Notes: generated from the sequence alone by a model not told the origin. Numbered from the stretch's first letter, positions 1 through 12,107 are shown. The stretch: DNA of 64,000 bases from Siphonodentalium dalli (GCA_032622095.1 CP136061.1:64609127-64673126), one strand, 5' to 3'. Made by a program: numbers and translations.

Positions 1-185
1 CTATGAATGTTGTGGTATATATGGACCCTCCCGCATTGGGACATGACATAGGTTCAGTTGACTTAAGTGGTGTTCTGTGTGTGCTCCAATTTGGAGTTCA
101 TTATTTTAAGGGCCAAGTTTAGAATTTTATGGGTCCATACCTTTGAACTCTGGGCATATAATATGAATATTGGGGGGCATGGCTC

Positions 186-300
186 TATTCCGAAGGTTCA
201 CTATCCCGAAGGTCCACTATTCCGAAATTTCTCTGAATGTTCGCTATTCCGAAGGTTCACCAATCCGAAGGTTCGTTATTCCGAAGGTTCTGTGTTCCAA
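186..300. repeat. short degenerate tandem repeat, core CCGAAGGTTC
   Basis: The phrase 'ctattccgaaggttca' and close variants recur about six times back to back. The small plus-strand ORF over it is only the translated repeat. Bases 301-904 hold no gene or repeat that I can recognise. Confidence 0.75.
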
Positions 301-904
301 AGATTTTTTTTATTTTAAGGTTAATTCTATATTCTAAAGTAACGAGAGGGTTCATTATCACGAAGATTCTTTTTATGAAGGAAATAACGTAAAACATTAA
401 ATGTGATTTTGTTTTGTTTTCGAGGGTTTTCTTGAGTTTAATGTCATTACGTATGACCTTATTTCTCATTACATATTCACGCCAAGGAGCCCACACAATT
501 GCTATGTTACGATGCGATTTAATGTGATTATGTGTGACCTAATATCTCAATAATCTGAGGCAAGAGTACGCCTGCTAAAGGCGAATTATAACAGTTGGGG
601 GTATAACGCTCAATAAATACTGGAGGCTATAACAAACTGCGCAGTAGAATATCGCTGAATGGACGAGTATGAGATGAGCCTTAATGCAATTGTGACTTTG
701 TTTAAAGGCCCACTTAATTTTCGAGTCATTAATTTTTTATAGTATATACGGTTTTAATAACAATTTATGCCATAAAATTTGAATAAACTACTATAATTCA
801 TCACCATTTGAAAGGCAGAATACTTCTATCTCCTAGTTTGAAACACCTTCAAAATACCGCGTCGTATATCTAGCAATTAGCAACCAACATGTCCTCCTCG
901 GCTT

Positions 905-1425
905 TCCATAGATTTCAACGTAATTTGATACCTATGGGTATTTGTGTCCGGGAAGTGTTTTGAACGGGTCAAATCGTGACCCCGACCTGACCTTGACCTT
1001 TAAAACTGTCAATGCAAGGTCAATTTGGGTAAAACGGACAAATTTCGGCGAAATTTGATACTTAGGGATACTTTGGTCCGAGGAGAGTTTTGAACGGGCA
1101 AATCGTGACCTCGGCCTGACCTTGACCTTCAATATGGCCAATCAAAGGTCAACTCGGATAAAACGGATAGATTTCGACGAAATTTGATACCTATGGGTAC
1201 TTTTGTCGGGGGGGGGGGTGTTTTGGACGGGTCAAATCATGACTCTGACCTTACCTTGACCTTCAAAATTGTTAATTAAAGGTCAAGTTGGGTAAAACGG
1301 ACGGATTTCGACGAAATTTGATACCTATGGGTAGTTTTCTACGGGTGGGGGTGTTTTGGACTGGACAAATCATGACCCTGACCTGACCTTGACTTTCGAA
1401 ATAGTCAATTGAAGGTCAAATCGCA
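905..1425. repeat. tandem repeat, about 4 copies of a 130-bp unit rich in TGACCTTGACC
   Basis: The anchor 'aatttgata' recurs at 922, 1052, 1181 and 1315, giving periods of 130, 129 and 134 bp. Each unit carries a 'gacctgaccttgacctt'-like block and a downstream 'aaaggtca' block. A short G run (about 1207-1216) interrupts the third unit. The minus ORF here is repeat translation. Bases 1426-1682 show no gene. Confidence 0.85.
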
Positions 1426-1682
1426 CCTTTCACCGGAAAGCAGATGGGAAACAGCCCGGGTGAAGTCGGGCCTATCAGCTTGTGTAATAAAGAAGACAGT
1501 TTGATGAAAGTAATGTATGCCACGAGAAACGGGAAAACTTGAAATATGGAAGTACGCAAATTTCCCGCATAAAATTTGAAAGCTAGTTTATAGAATAATT
1601 GTATTATTATTTATATTTATGGCTAATAATACGATCTTGGTGGCGTTACCATTTCTGACTATGGTTTTCTTGTTTGAACTTG

Positions 1683-2120
1683 TGTTCGGTATTTATAGAG
1701 TTAGCCGCCATCTTGCATGCCGAACTCTGGTTTACGTGCCGACAGCTAATATTGTACATAAACCTACAAATAACTAAACTTTCAATAGGCCAAATTGCAT
1801 CAAACTTCACATATCACTAACTTACATATGCACACACATCTTTATAAACTTTATTTCATATATTTCCCTCATGTACATACGCCTTATTTGGACTTATGTT
1901 CGGTATTCATAGAGTTAGCCGCCATCACGCCGGATTCTGACTCTGCGTGAAATTACATAAAACTTTCATTAACGTAACTTTTAATCGGCCAAATTGCATC
2001 AAACTTCACATATCACTAGTTTACATATACACACACACCATTATAAACTTTATTTCATATATTTCCGTCTTTTAACCCTTATTTGGACTTGTTTTCGGTT
2101 ATGTTCGGTATTCATAGTGA
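1683..2120. repeat. tandem duplication, 2+ copies of a ~210-bp unit
   Basis: 'tgttcggtattcatag' recurs at about 1683, 1897 and 2102. Between these points the copies share 'ggccaaattgcatcaaact', 'cacatatcacta' and 'tttatttcatatatttcc'. Nothing in it looks coding. Confidence 0.8.
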
Positions 2121-2379
2121 CCCATCCTATACAGGCTTCATATGCCATCAAAATTGGTCACAGGCAATTTAATTCCAGCTGCTTAAATGTTTTTCGCTCA
2201 GAATTTAAGCAAACTCACTTTAATGCAACTATATACCAGGGATAGACTTAACACGGAACGCTGTTGTTTGTTTGAGACACATATATATACATCGTGTTCA
2301 AAGTTGTATTTTGTATAACTTACATTCGTATTTCTGAGACTTTTTATGCCCACAGAAAGGTAGTTCAGGTATTTATCGA

Positions 2380-2700
2380 CATATTTCGGGACATGACAAT
2401 CTGCGGGATGGGATGGGATATGGGACAAAACGACAATCTGCGGGACAGAAGTTGCATTATTTGATCGACAATTGACCTAACATGGGGTGGAATTTGGGAT
2501 AGAATGACAATCTGCGGGACAGGATTTTCAAATTGCGTGGGACGGCCGATATCTCGAGGAATACAGCGCGTAGAGGGCTACTTTTGGTGTCTAACGAAAG
2601 GTCCACATTCGCCCTATCCACACATATTAACCCCGCCACTGACCGGACATCGGAAGTTACATTATTCGGTCGACAACTGACCTAACATAAAATGCCACAA
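2380..2700. repeat. degenerate local repeat with 'gacaatctgcgggac' motif
   Basis: The motif 'gacaatctgcgggac' occurs three times between about 2394 and 2522. 'ttacattattcggtcgacaa' near 2653 resembles 'ttgcattatttgatcgacaa' near 2451. This is an old local duplication with no coding signal. Bases 2701-3225 contain nothing else I can support. Confidence 0.6.
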
Positions 2701-3225
2701 ACACGAAAAACTGCGTTAGACATTAATGTTTAGAATTTAGATTTCTCGATGAATACACTAGCAAACAACAAGTTTTAGGTATCAAATAACGCAGTGGAAT
2801 ACTGTGCATTCGTTTTTAGCTACAATATGGCTGTTTTAGTGCGAATATTGTAATGGCGAACACGCAAACACGCTCCGATAAAACAGCTAAAAATAGACTC
2901 GATGTTTACAATTACAGGATCGATTTCAGCCGGTATATTCAATATAATAGGGCGTATAGTATATCAAAATGTAGAATTAGACACAGGGAATGTATTTTTT
3001 TCCAAATGGTCCAACAGGCGGTGAAATTGTTGCAGAAATTCGCTCCAAGATATTCGCACTTATTTTTATTTCAGTAGTGACTAAAAGCCCAGATGCCGGA
3101 GCCCAGCTACTAAAAGCCAAGGTACAAAATAGATCAACTGGTTTGAACGAATGAATATGTCAATGATAAGACTATTCAAAAGAATATTCAAATCAAATAG
3201 TGTTTATAGACTTAAAAACTTATGT

Positions 3226-5673
3226 GTCCGCCATTCATATGCGGTGGAAGTTCTCATATTATCTGCCAGTCATACGTGGGGGAGGTTCTCATATGAACAT
3301 ATTATCTGCCGGTCATACGCGGTGGAGGTTCATATTATCCGTCGGTCATACGCGAGGGAAGTTCTCATAATATCCTCCGGTCATACGCGGGGGGAGGTTC
3401 TGATATGAACATATTATCTGCCGGTCATACGCGGTGGAGGTTTCACATTATCCGCCGGTCATACGCGAGGGAGGTTCTCATATTATCCTCCGGTCTTACG
3501 TGGGGGAGGTTCTGATATGAACATATTATTCGCAGGTCATACGCGGTGGAGGTTCATATTATCCGCCGGTCATACGCAAGGGAAGTTCTCATATTATCCT
3601 CCGGTCAAATGTGGGGGAGGTTCTGATATGAACATATTATCCGCCGGTCATATGCGAGGGAGGTTCTCATATTATCCACCGGTCATACGTAGGGGAGGTT
3701 CTCATATGAACATATTATCTGCCGGTCATACGCGGTGGAGGTTCAAATTATCCGCCGGTCATACGCGAGGGAGGTTCTCATATTATCCTCCGGTCATACG
3801 TGGGGGAGGTTCTGATATGAACATATTATTCGCCGGTCATACGTGGTGGAGGTTCATATTATCCACCGGTCATACGCGGTGGAGGTTCTTATATGAACAT
3901 ATTATCCACCGGTCATATGCGGTGGAGGTTCTCATATGAACATATTATCCGCCGGTCATACGCGAGGGAGGTTCATATTATCCATCGGTCATTTGTAGGG
4001 GAGGTTCTCATATGAACATATTATCCGCCGGTCATACGCGTTGGAGGTTCTCATATGAACATATTATCCGCCGGTCATACGCGAGGGAGGTTCTCATATT
4101 ATCCACCGGTCATACGCGAGGGAGGTTCTCATATTATCCTCCGGTCATACGTAGGGGAGGTTCTCATATGAACATATTATCCGCCGGTCATACGCGGTGG
4201 AGGTTCTCATATGAACATATTATCCGCCGGTCATATGCGAGGGAGGTTCTCATATGATCCACCGGTTATATGCGAGGGAGGTTCTCATATTATCCTCTGG
4301 TCATACGTAGGGGAGGTTCTCATATGAACATATTATCTGCCTGTCATACGCGGTGGAGGTTCATATTATCCGCCGGTCATACACGATGGAGGTTCTCATA
4401 TTATCCTCCGGTCATACGTGTGGGAGGTTCTGATATGAACATATTATTCGCCGGTCATACGTGGTGGAGGTTCATATTATCCGCCGGTCATACGCGAGGG
4501 AAGTTCTCATATTATCGTTCGGTCAAATGTGGGGGAGGTTCTGAAATGAACATATTATCAGCCGGTCATACGCGGTGGGGGTTCATATTATCCACCGGTC
4601 ATACATAGGGGAGGTTCTCATATGAACATATTATCCGCCGGTCATACGCGGTGGAGGTTCATATTATCCGCCGGTCATACGCGAGGGAGGTTCTCATATT
4701 ATCCTCCGGTCATACGTGGGGGAGGTTCTGATATGAACATATTATTCGCCGGTCATACATGGTGGAGGTTCATATTATCCACCGGTCATACGCGGTGGAG
4801 GTTCTCATATGAACATATTATCCGCGAGGGAGGTTCATATTATCCACCGGTCATTCGTAGGGGAGGTTCTCATATGAACATATTATCCGCCGGTCATACG
4901 CGTTGGAGGTTCTCATGTGAACATATTATCCGCCGGTCATACGCGAGTGAGGTTCTCATATTATCCACCTGTCATACGCGAGGGAGGTTCTCATATTATC
5001 CTCCGGTTATACGTAGGGGAGGTTCTCATATGAACATATTATCCGCCAGTCATACGCGGTGGAGGTTCTCATATGAACATATTACCGCCGGTCATACGCG
5101 AGGGAGGTTCTCATATTATCCACTGGTCATACGCGAGGGAGGTTCTCATATTATCCTCTGGTCATACGTAGGGGAGGTTCTCATATGAACATATTATCTG
5201 CCTGTCATACGCGGTGGAGGTTCATATTATCCGCCGGTCATACACGAGGGAGGTTCTCATATTATCTTCCGGTCATACGTGTGGGAGGTTCTGATATGAA
5301 CATATTATTCGCCGGTCATACGTGGTGGAGGTTCATATTATCCACCGGTCATACGCGGTGGAGGTTCTCATATGAACATATTATCCGCCGGTCATACGTG
5401 GTGGAGGTTCATATTATCCGCCGGTCATACGCGAGGGAAGTTCTCATATTATCGTTCGGTCATAGGTGGGGGAGGTTCTGAAATGAACATATTATCAGCT
5501 GGTCATATGCGGTGGGGGTTCATATTATCCACCGGTCATACATAGGGGAGGTTCTCATATGAACATATTATTCGCCGGTCATACGCGGTGGAGGTTCTCA
5601 TATGAACATATTATACACCGGTCATATGCGAGGGAGGTTCTCATATTATCCACCGGTCATACGCGAGGGAGGA
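3226..5673. repeat. minisatellite of mixed 33/35/43-bp units
   Basis: About 2.45 kb is built from three unit types that share 'ccggtcatacg' and 'ggaggttc'. The 33-bp type reads 'ggttcatattatccgccgg'. The 35-bp type has 'ctcatattatcctccgg' and a run of G. The 43-bp type has 'tatgaacatattatccgcc'. The types mix in recurring short orders, which suggests higher-order duplication. Long plus-strand ORFs (translated GHTRWRF, SYYPPVIR and so on) arise because unit lengths vary modulo 3. They have no other coding evidence and are not annotated as genes. Confidence 0.95.
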
Positions 5674-5696
5674 TATGACCGGCGGATAATATGTTC
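5674..5696 (-). repeat. single inverted minisatellite unit closing the array
   Basis: 'tatgaccggcggataatatg' and the next bases are the reverse complement of the array phrase 'gaacatattatccgccggtc'. It is the only inverted unit seen, and it sits exactly where the array ends. Bases 5697-7065 beyond it have no recognisable gene. A GAATTGGA-rich patch lies at about 6770-6860. The 133-codon plus ORF at 6577-6978 has no recognisable domain. Confidence 0.85.
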
Positions 5697-7065
5697 TATA
5701 GATGGCACCAGGATTATATAGAAAGGAATAGCAATTGATATACGTATATGGTATACTATAGTAATACCATAGATATATAAGTACAAGTATCACGTGATAA
5801 AATATTACGTAACGTGACTATAGCGATGAAAAAAAAAAAATTGGACCGGGATTAGAGGTTGGGTCGGTTATATGTGGATAATTGGATATGGAATTCATAC
5901 TGATGAAACGATAAAAATTAGTGGAGCGATAAAGACCAATGTTGACACTTAGTCAGGCTACGCGGGGGAAATAGGGGTTGATAGGATAGACCGAAATAAA
6001 TTTGTCGGGTGATAATGACCAATGTTGACGTATAAAGTAACGCGACAGTACTGTCGCACAATTATCAGGTAGAACCAGTCAAATATGGACTCTGGTGCCC
6101 AATATGGAACAGCTCAGAAAACATTCGCAGGGCCCTAAAATTTATTTAACATGGGATCTGCCATTCAAATCTATTTATGTCGATAAAACTGTTATTTTTC
6201 AAAATTTAAAGCTGAGACTTGGTGTGTCTGTGTGTAATACTTATATATTCTTAAAATGACAGAGTCCATGCAGCGCGTAATTATGTTTTAGATGGAAGAA
6301 AATATTGAATTTTTTTTCAATAATAAATTTACGCTCATTTTGTAAACAAACTTTTGTCAATAGCCGTTTTGGTCAAACTAAACCTTTTTCGACCGGGACA
6401 GCAGATCCGAATAATAGCTAAGATGTATTTAGATATAACTATAAAAAGAATTTGACCGATTTGGGTGCATTTTAAGAGAATCGAGTGGAGAAATCTTGGT
6501 GACATTTTCATAAAACACGCCGATTCGGCCATCACTGTACTTGCAGACAAGCGCTAATTAATATTCATGTCAAGAAATGCAGGCGTCAAACTTTTTGGAA
6601 GGTATATCATATACATGTATATACATATCGAAACAATCCTTCCAAAACACCTTCCAAGATATCCAAGAAAGTTTGAATAGATTAGGACGCAAAAACAGTC
6701 GAAATGAAAGAATTAAAATCCAAATTGTGATTGTCTTCGCTTCGATTATCACTGCGGAGACCGTCTTCAGCAATTGGAATTGGAGGACGGAGCGCTACCG
6801 TTGGTCAATACGATCACGTGGAATTGGAAGGAATTGGAGAACAATTGGAAAATGCAGGGCTGCGGTTGGGTCACTTAACAGAGAAGATTATCATGTTCCA
6901 GGCGCAACTCTTACCATAATTCCAGAAAATAAAAGATGGCGGTTACTACAACAGAACAGACATGCGCACTCCAATTAAAATTACCCATAATTCACTTGAC
7001 TACACCAGGGGCTCCCAATGGGTTATACATTATTTTAAGGCTATCAGATTATTTATATTTTCAAC

Positions 7066-7215
7066 AACATATTATTACACCGGTGACTTTAAGTTTACAA
7101 TTTCAGCCTGTCCTGACTCTATCGATACGATTGAGTCATATTTTCAAAAACATATTATACACCGGTGGCGTTAACTTTACAATTTCAGCATCTACGTGAT
7201 TCTATCGGTACGATT
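7066..7215. repeat. 83-bp tandem duplication
   Basis: 'aacatattattacaccggtg' at 7066 and its near copy at 7149 each run on through 'tttacaatttcagc' to 'tatcg(a/g)tacgattgag'. The copies are slightly diverged and non-coding. Confidence 0.8.
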
Positions 7216-7984
7216 GAGAAAGGTACAAAAATAAATCTCCCACAATGCATTCGCCCAGTCGACCACAGAATATCAAAATCTCCGAAACAACTTACACCAC
7301 ATGTGGCATAATTAAAAGACAGCAGACTCACCTTGACAGGGCTTTTATAACGAAATGACTATCACACGTCATGGGGTAAAGTGAAGTAGAATCTGATTGG
7401 GTTTGACCGCGTACGCGTACTTTAGGTACTTCGTACCGATTTTCGATAGCAAGCAAGCAAGAAATATATAACCAATAGTTCAGTGTCCTAGATACTAATT
7501 TTGGGTAAACAAATATTATATTCATACCAAACTCAACTGTGCATGTAATGTTTCAATAAAAATATTCTTTGTCCCTTGATTTCTGAGATTTTCTGATATA
7601 CACCGGAGCTTTTAAGCAGCTAGGTAGTAGTGGACCAAAAGATAAATTATGAGTTTAAATAAATTTTGTGTTATTCAATAGAAAATTGTTTATACAACTT
7701 AATATTCCTGATGTGAAGCTGTCTCTGTGCATGATGAACAGGATTCATTGAAAAACTAACAAGTCAGCTATTTGTATATACCACGGGTACAGAGAGCAAT
7801 GCAGGTACATTATCAACCTTTGCCCACAAAGGACTCAGCCCGGTAAAAAATTTGAACATATTGTAGGGATATTCAGGCTTCTCTGCCTGTTGAACGTATC
7901 CGAACATCCATACAAACGAATGGATACCTATATTCATTCCTATAATCCATAGGGTGTTTATATGTCATTTTGCTTATCTATCAG

Positions 7985-8065
7985 TCTGAATGAATTTTCC
8001 TCTTCAGTTTTAAAAGTATATTAGAATTATCTATTTTGTATGGATCGAGGAAAAATTCATTCAGA
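7985..8065. repeat. 18-bp inverted repeat (hairpin)
   Basis: 'tctgaatgaattttcctc' at 7985 is answered by 'gaggaaaaattcattcaga' at about 8047, with one extra A. The rest of 7216-8217 has no gene I can support. Confidence 0.6.
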
Positions 8066-8221
8066 ATTGAATGAGTTACAACATTCATTCCATTGTATTT
8101 CATGAATATACCACAGATTATTTCCATAATATGACGGAGATACAGAGAAGGACCTATTTTACATTCTAAGGGCATTCCAATGATAGGTGTACCTGCTGCC
8201 CGAAGCGTAATATGGGATTAA

Positions 8222-8401
8222 TACTTTCTATACTAAATACTCATTGATGAACAGTTATCCCTCAAATAAATAGGACTCATTCTGCACTTTTATTATCTGT
8301 TGTCTGCTTATTTTTCATGAGCACCCCTCCAGATGAATAATAGACCATTCCAATGTATACTTTTATAACTGAGTGCGAGAATCCATTTAGTATAGAAAGG
8401 G
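8222..8401. mobile_element. piggyBac-type MITE, 180 bp, TTAA flanked
   Basis: TTAA stands on both sides (8218-8221 and 8402-8405). The right end inverts to 'ccctttctatactaaat'. The left end reads 'tactttctatactaaat', so 14 bp match after a diverged first triplet. TTAA duplication and a CCC start are hallmarks of piggyBac elements. It is too short to code, so it must be non-autonomous. Confidence 0.6.
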
Positions 8402-8665
8402 TTAACACAAGAAAACAAGATGATTTGAAAATATAGATATATATTTAGAAATAAATATACAAAAAGATAGAATAATTCATGAAAAGCTTTGAAAATACAT
8501 TCCTTAACATATATATATATATTTATATTTATTACATTCCTATGTGTGACTACCTTGATTTCTCGAGTGATTTATAAAAGATAATTTCACCAGTGAATTA
8601 TGTCACTTGAACTAGTGTGTTATGTATTCATAATGGCTATCGAAAGTTATGAGTCATGGGTATAA

Positions 8666-8981
8666 TCAGGTCAGGCACATCCTGAATCAGTGTTTCACTA
8701 ATTTGGTATCATACATATATTTTGTCCAGGAGAATGATTAATCATGACGGCACACAATGAGCAACTCAATTGGCATCAAAATTGAATAACAAAACTGGCG
8801 CAAGAGATTGCACAATGAATTTTGTCGGAAGACTGATCATTCGCTGCGATATTGTCAAGAGTGAAATTTGGCTGTGCACTGGTATGCGCCGTCTTCTGTT
8901 CCCGACGCAAATAAAGGAAACATGAATATGTTATGGTCATATACCACTATAATAGTGGAATTCAGGATGTGCCTGACCTGA
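8666..8981. mobile_element. MITE, 316 bp, 22-bp perfect TIR, TAA target duplication
   Basis: The termini start with TCAGGTCAGGCACATCC and are perfect inverted copies over 22 bp. TAA flanks both ends (8663-8665 and 8982-8984). A 3-bp T-A-A duplication fits PIF/Harbinger-type insertion, but other families are possible. The near-palindrome CCACTATAATAGTGG sits just inside the right end. No coding capacity. Bases 8985-9502 show no feature. Confidence 0.75.
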
Positions 8982-9502
8982 TAATGGCAGTATTATTCAG
9001 TTTTCTTGTTAATCAGATGTTTATAGTGGAATATAATAAACAAAATAATCACTTGATTGAATTGGTGACAAGAAATAATTCATTCGAGGCATGGATATAT
9101 TTGTAAAACACTTGAGCACTCTCGTGTTTGTACAACGTCCCTGTCTCTCATGCGTTATTTCACGTCACCAGTTCAATAAGTGATTATTCTCTATAAAAAT
9201 AATTTTGCATAAAAATACTATATAAATATAATTAGCATTTTCAGGAGTATGCAAGTTTTGATCATAATTGTCATGATTTAAATTTGAGCACAAAATTTAA
9301 ATATTTTATGCTTTGGTCATTTTATTAGCCAGGTTTATATATAGCCACATGTACGTGTAACTGGTAACAAGTGTTACTATGGCATTGGTATGGAGAATTA
9401 AGTCACATGATTTTACCTACCAAACATATCGGCCCAATGTGTATAAAAACAAGTAAATAGTTTGGTGGTAAGAACAAACTGCACACTCCAACCATGGATA
9501 AG

Positions 9503-9991
9503 CTTAAAGGTACTCAACCCGATAAAACTCCTCTCAATTACTATTTCAATGGCTTCGGGGGTCAAAAATATTTGATTCGAGTCGAGGAAGTCACCCATCA
9601 AAGCTCAGATTTGTTAGATATCGATTTTAGAAATCTATTATTTTTCATTATCGGGAATTCTTTCTGGCCCAGAAGACAATCAAAAATTCGTTATTATTAC
9701 CCACTTGATTATAGAGTTATCCATCCTTGTCTGTTTGAATAGAATTTTGGCGTAAAATCTCGAGCAGGTTACCAAATTGACGGCAGTTATCAGTACTCAT
9801 CTCGAGAACATAAGAATTTTCAAAAATCAATATCTAATAACTCTGAGCTTTGTTTGATGGGTTCCTCGACTCGAATCAAATATTTTTTACCCCCAAAGCC
9901 AAAGAAATAGTAATATAGGACCCTCTGATCGGATTGTTGTTGTTGGAATCTGTTGAGATGGGGACCCTCTTTACGGGTTGAGTACCTTTAA
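9503..9991. repeat. foldback repeat with ~140-bp imperfect inverted arms
   Basis: The left arm starts 'ttaaaggtactcaacccg' (9503) and runs to about 9640. It is answered in reverse from about 9991 back to about 9830. Shared blocks include 'atatttgattcgagtcgagg' and 'aaagctcag'. The right arm has an extra ~35-bp insertion. An 82-codon plus ORF over the left arm is not preserved in the right arm, so it is not called as a gene. Confidence 0.8.
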
Positions 9992-10406
9992 TTGCATGCT
10001 TCATTCAAAATAAAATCCCATTCTAACACTGCCTGCATAGCATTGGGATCAAATTACTGAACTAAATGGTTTCCCATAGACAACAGTGTTAATTTTTCAG
10101 CCAAATTCACTGAATTTATACCTGCAGGCCACTCCAGTGATATTTACCCAGCTAGATTGACACCAGTTGATCATGAAAATGCAAGAAAAATCATATGTCA
10201 AGTGTTTACTTTAAAAAGAATAACCCTAAGTGTACGACAGGGCTATCCCACAGCCAAATTGTATCTGGAAAAACCCAGAACTACAGCAGCTAATTAAATA
10301 ACTTTCCCACTCATCCATTCCCCCATTAATTCACCAGTTTAAATTATTTAGATAGGATGTACAAATCAAATAAACAAGATTTCATCCTTAAATAGTAACA
10401 TGCCAC

Positions 10407-10530
10407 ATGTATCAGTTGAAGGTCATTCTTCAATTACCTTCACGTCTAGCATTCCACAGTGCACTCGCTCCCCGACTCTGGAACACATTTAGCGCCCTGA
10501 TTCCATGGATCGCTCCGTTGGTTATTATGA
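10407..10530 (+). pseudogene. possible 3' remnant of a non-LTR reverse transcriptase ORF
   Basis: The translated stretch contains 'RLAFHSALAPRLWNTFSAL'. It resembles the conserved tail near the C-terminus of many LINE reverse transcriptases (basic residues, 'APRLWN', then a Leu/Pro segment). No palm motifs precede it. Only the tail would survive, and chance resemblance is possible. Bases 9992-10406 hold nothing recognisable. Confidence 0.35.
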
Positions 10531-10569
10531 TTGCTTTATTCCTCTTTCCTACAAGCACCGCATGCTGCA

Positions 10570-10845
10570 CGTTGGTTAGAATTCGTTTAAACAGAATGAT
10601 GGTGTATCTGTAGGAAAAGTTGTCAAGTGAGTCAGCTGATCGACTTTCATTGGCAACACATTACAAGCTACATGAACGTGCAACTAAACCTGACTAGTAA
10701 CCGTCGGTTAGAATACTTCTAAACAGAATGACGATGTATTTGTAGGAAAATTGGTCAAGTGATTTGGATGACTTTCATTGGCAGTGGTAACACATGTTAC
10801 AAGCTACATGAACATGCGGCTAAACCTGGTTATTAATGGATATTG
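10570..10845. repeat. ~135-bp tandem duplication
   Basis: 'ggttagaattcgtttaaaca' near 10573 and 'ggttagaatacttctaaaca' near 10707 begin two adjacent copies. Both continue through 'tgtaggaaaa', 'gactttcattggca', 'acaagctacatgaac' and 'ctaaacctg'. Non-coding. Confidence 0.8.
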
Positions 10846-10870
10846 ATAGTGTAAGTGTGGAGTTATAAAA

Positions 10871-10906
10871 CTAGAGGTGTGATTGTCCCATTGGGACTAA
10901 GGATAC

Positions 10907-10957
<51 letters not shown>

Positions 10958-11590
10958 TGTTTATAAAGGATGTTTCAGTCAGTAAACATTAAGTTAAAAT
11001 AATAAAATAACAGATTCCCGTTGACCTAAAAATGTAGGAATAAAAGCTCGGACAAAATTATACATGTTGCGAACATTTTCTAAGTTGAAAAAGGGGGATA
11101 ACTCCACCAAGAAATGTCAGATAGACATCATAATCGCAGGTGCACAGGTTCCCATGGTACTAAATATCTGTGCCAAGTTTCAAAAAAATTAACCTATAAC
11201 AATGTATGAATAAAAGCTCGGACAAAATTATACATGTTGTGAACATTTTCTTAGTTGAAAAAGGGGGAAAACTCCACCAAAATAAGTCGGACAGACATCA
11301 TAATCGCAGGTGCACACGTTCCCATGGTAATATATCTGCCAAGTTTTTAAAAACATTATACATTTTGTGAAATTTTCAAAGTTGAAAAAGGGCGATAATT
11401 TATTAACTCTACCAAAAACGAGTCTGACAGACATCATAATCGCAGGTGCACAGGTTCCCAAGGTGGTTGATGTCTGTGCCATGTTTCATGGAAAATGATT
11501 GAAAAACTCCAGATAAATTTGTGTCCATGGACAGACAAGCCAATTCCAGTATCCCTCCCCTACAACTTTGTGGGGGGGGGGGGGGGGTAT
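10871..11590. repeat. composite repeat element with 49-C tract and three ~170-bp internal units
   Basis: It starts 'actagaggtgtgattgtccc' and has an uninterrupted run of 49 C (10908-10956). Inside are two full units and one partial unit ('aatgta(g/t)gaataaaagctc' at 11031 and 11201). It ends with 16 G (11572-11587) followed by 'tata'. A second member of the family is at 38493-39267. The minus ORFs here (AQTSTTLGTCAPA...) are repeat translation. Bases 11591-11934 have no gene. Confidence 0.85.
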
Positions 11591-11934
11591 AAATAATACC
11601 AGACCTATTAAGGATGCCCATTGAAACTATGGCACCATGGTTTGAATACAACACATACAGAGCCCGGAGTCTGCAATTTGGGAAAGGAAACCTTTAGCTC
11701 TCCTGGATATTCAGGAATGCCTGGACTTGGATAAAAAAATAATACAAATTAAAAAGTGTCAGGAAAATAGGGAACACTCCTTTACAAGTATGTGCCACAA
11801 GATAACAAGTGAGTTTGTAAAACATTGGATTTTTCTACAAACAAAATAATATTATGCAAAAAACAGGATGAAAATGCTTTGTATATAAGTGTGTATAATA
11901 TGATAACTTCAAAAGATAAGCAACAAAATATAAA

Positions 11935-12107
11935 AACATAAAAGCATGCAATGAACAATAAAACTTACAAATGTCATGGAATGTCTGAAAGTTCAATCAG
12001 TAGAATATATTAATAAAATATGATACATGTACAAGTTATGACTGCATTACTATTATCTTAGCATCAGGCAACCCAGTCAATTTCCAGTTTCTCAGACCCG
12101 CACACCT
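11935..12107. repeat. direct repeat, copy 1 (pairs with 12810-12978)
   Basis: About 170 bp beginning 'cataaaagcatgca' and running through 'acaagttatgactgcattac' to 'ccagtttctcagacc' is repeated some 870 bp downstream with roughly 90-95% identity by eye. Both copies are followed by 'ttcaatctgtcagg', the first after a short insertion. The 12108-12809 interval between them is AT-rich with no gene seen. Confidence 0.85.

Noticed and set aside
3226-5673. Regular repeats resembling a CRISPR array, with long ORFs
   Set aside because: There are no unique spacers. Units run directly into each other with lengths 33/35/43, and the ORFs come from repeat phase, so it is a minisatellite.
6577-6978. 133-codon plus-strand ORF
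   Set aside because: It has no recognisable domain, overlaps other short frames and includes a GAATTGGA-rich patch. It may be chance.
9494-9742. 82-codon ORF on the left arm of a foldback
   Set aside because: The frame is not kept in the inverted arm, so coding is not supported.
11228-11654. Minus-strand ORFs translating AQTSTTLGTCAPAIMMSV...
   Set aside because: They are translations of the 170-bp dispersed repeat; the same peptides appear at 38681-39137. There is no independent coding evidence.
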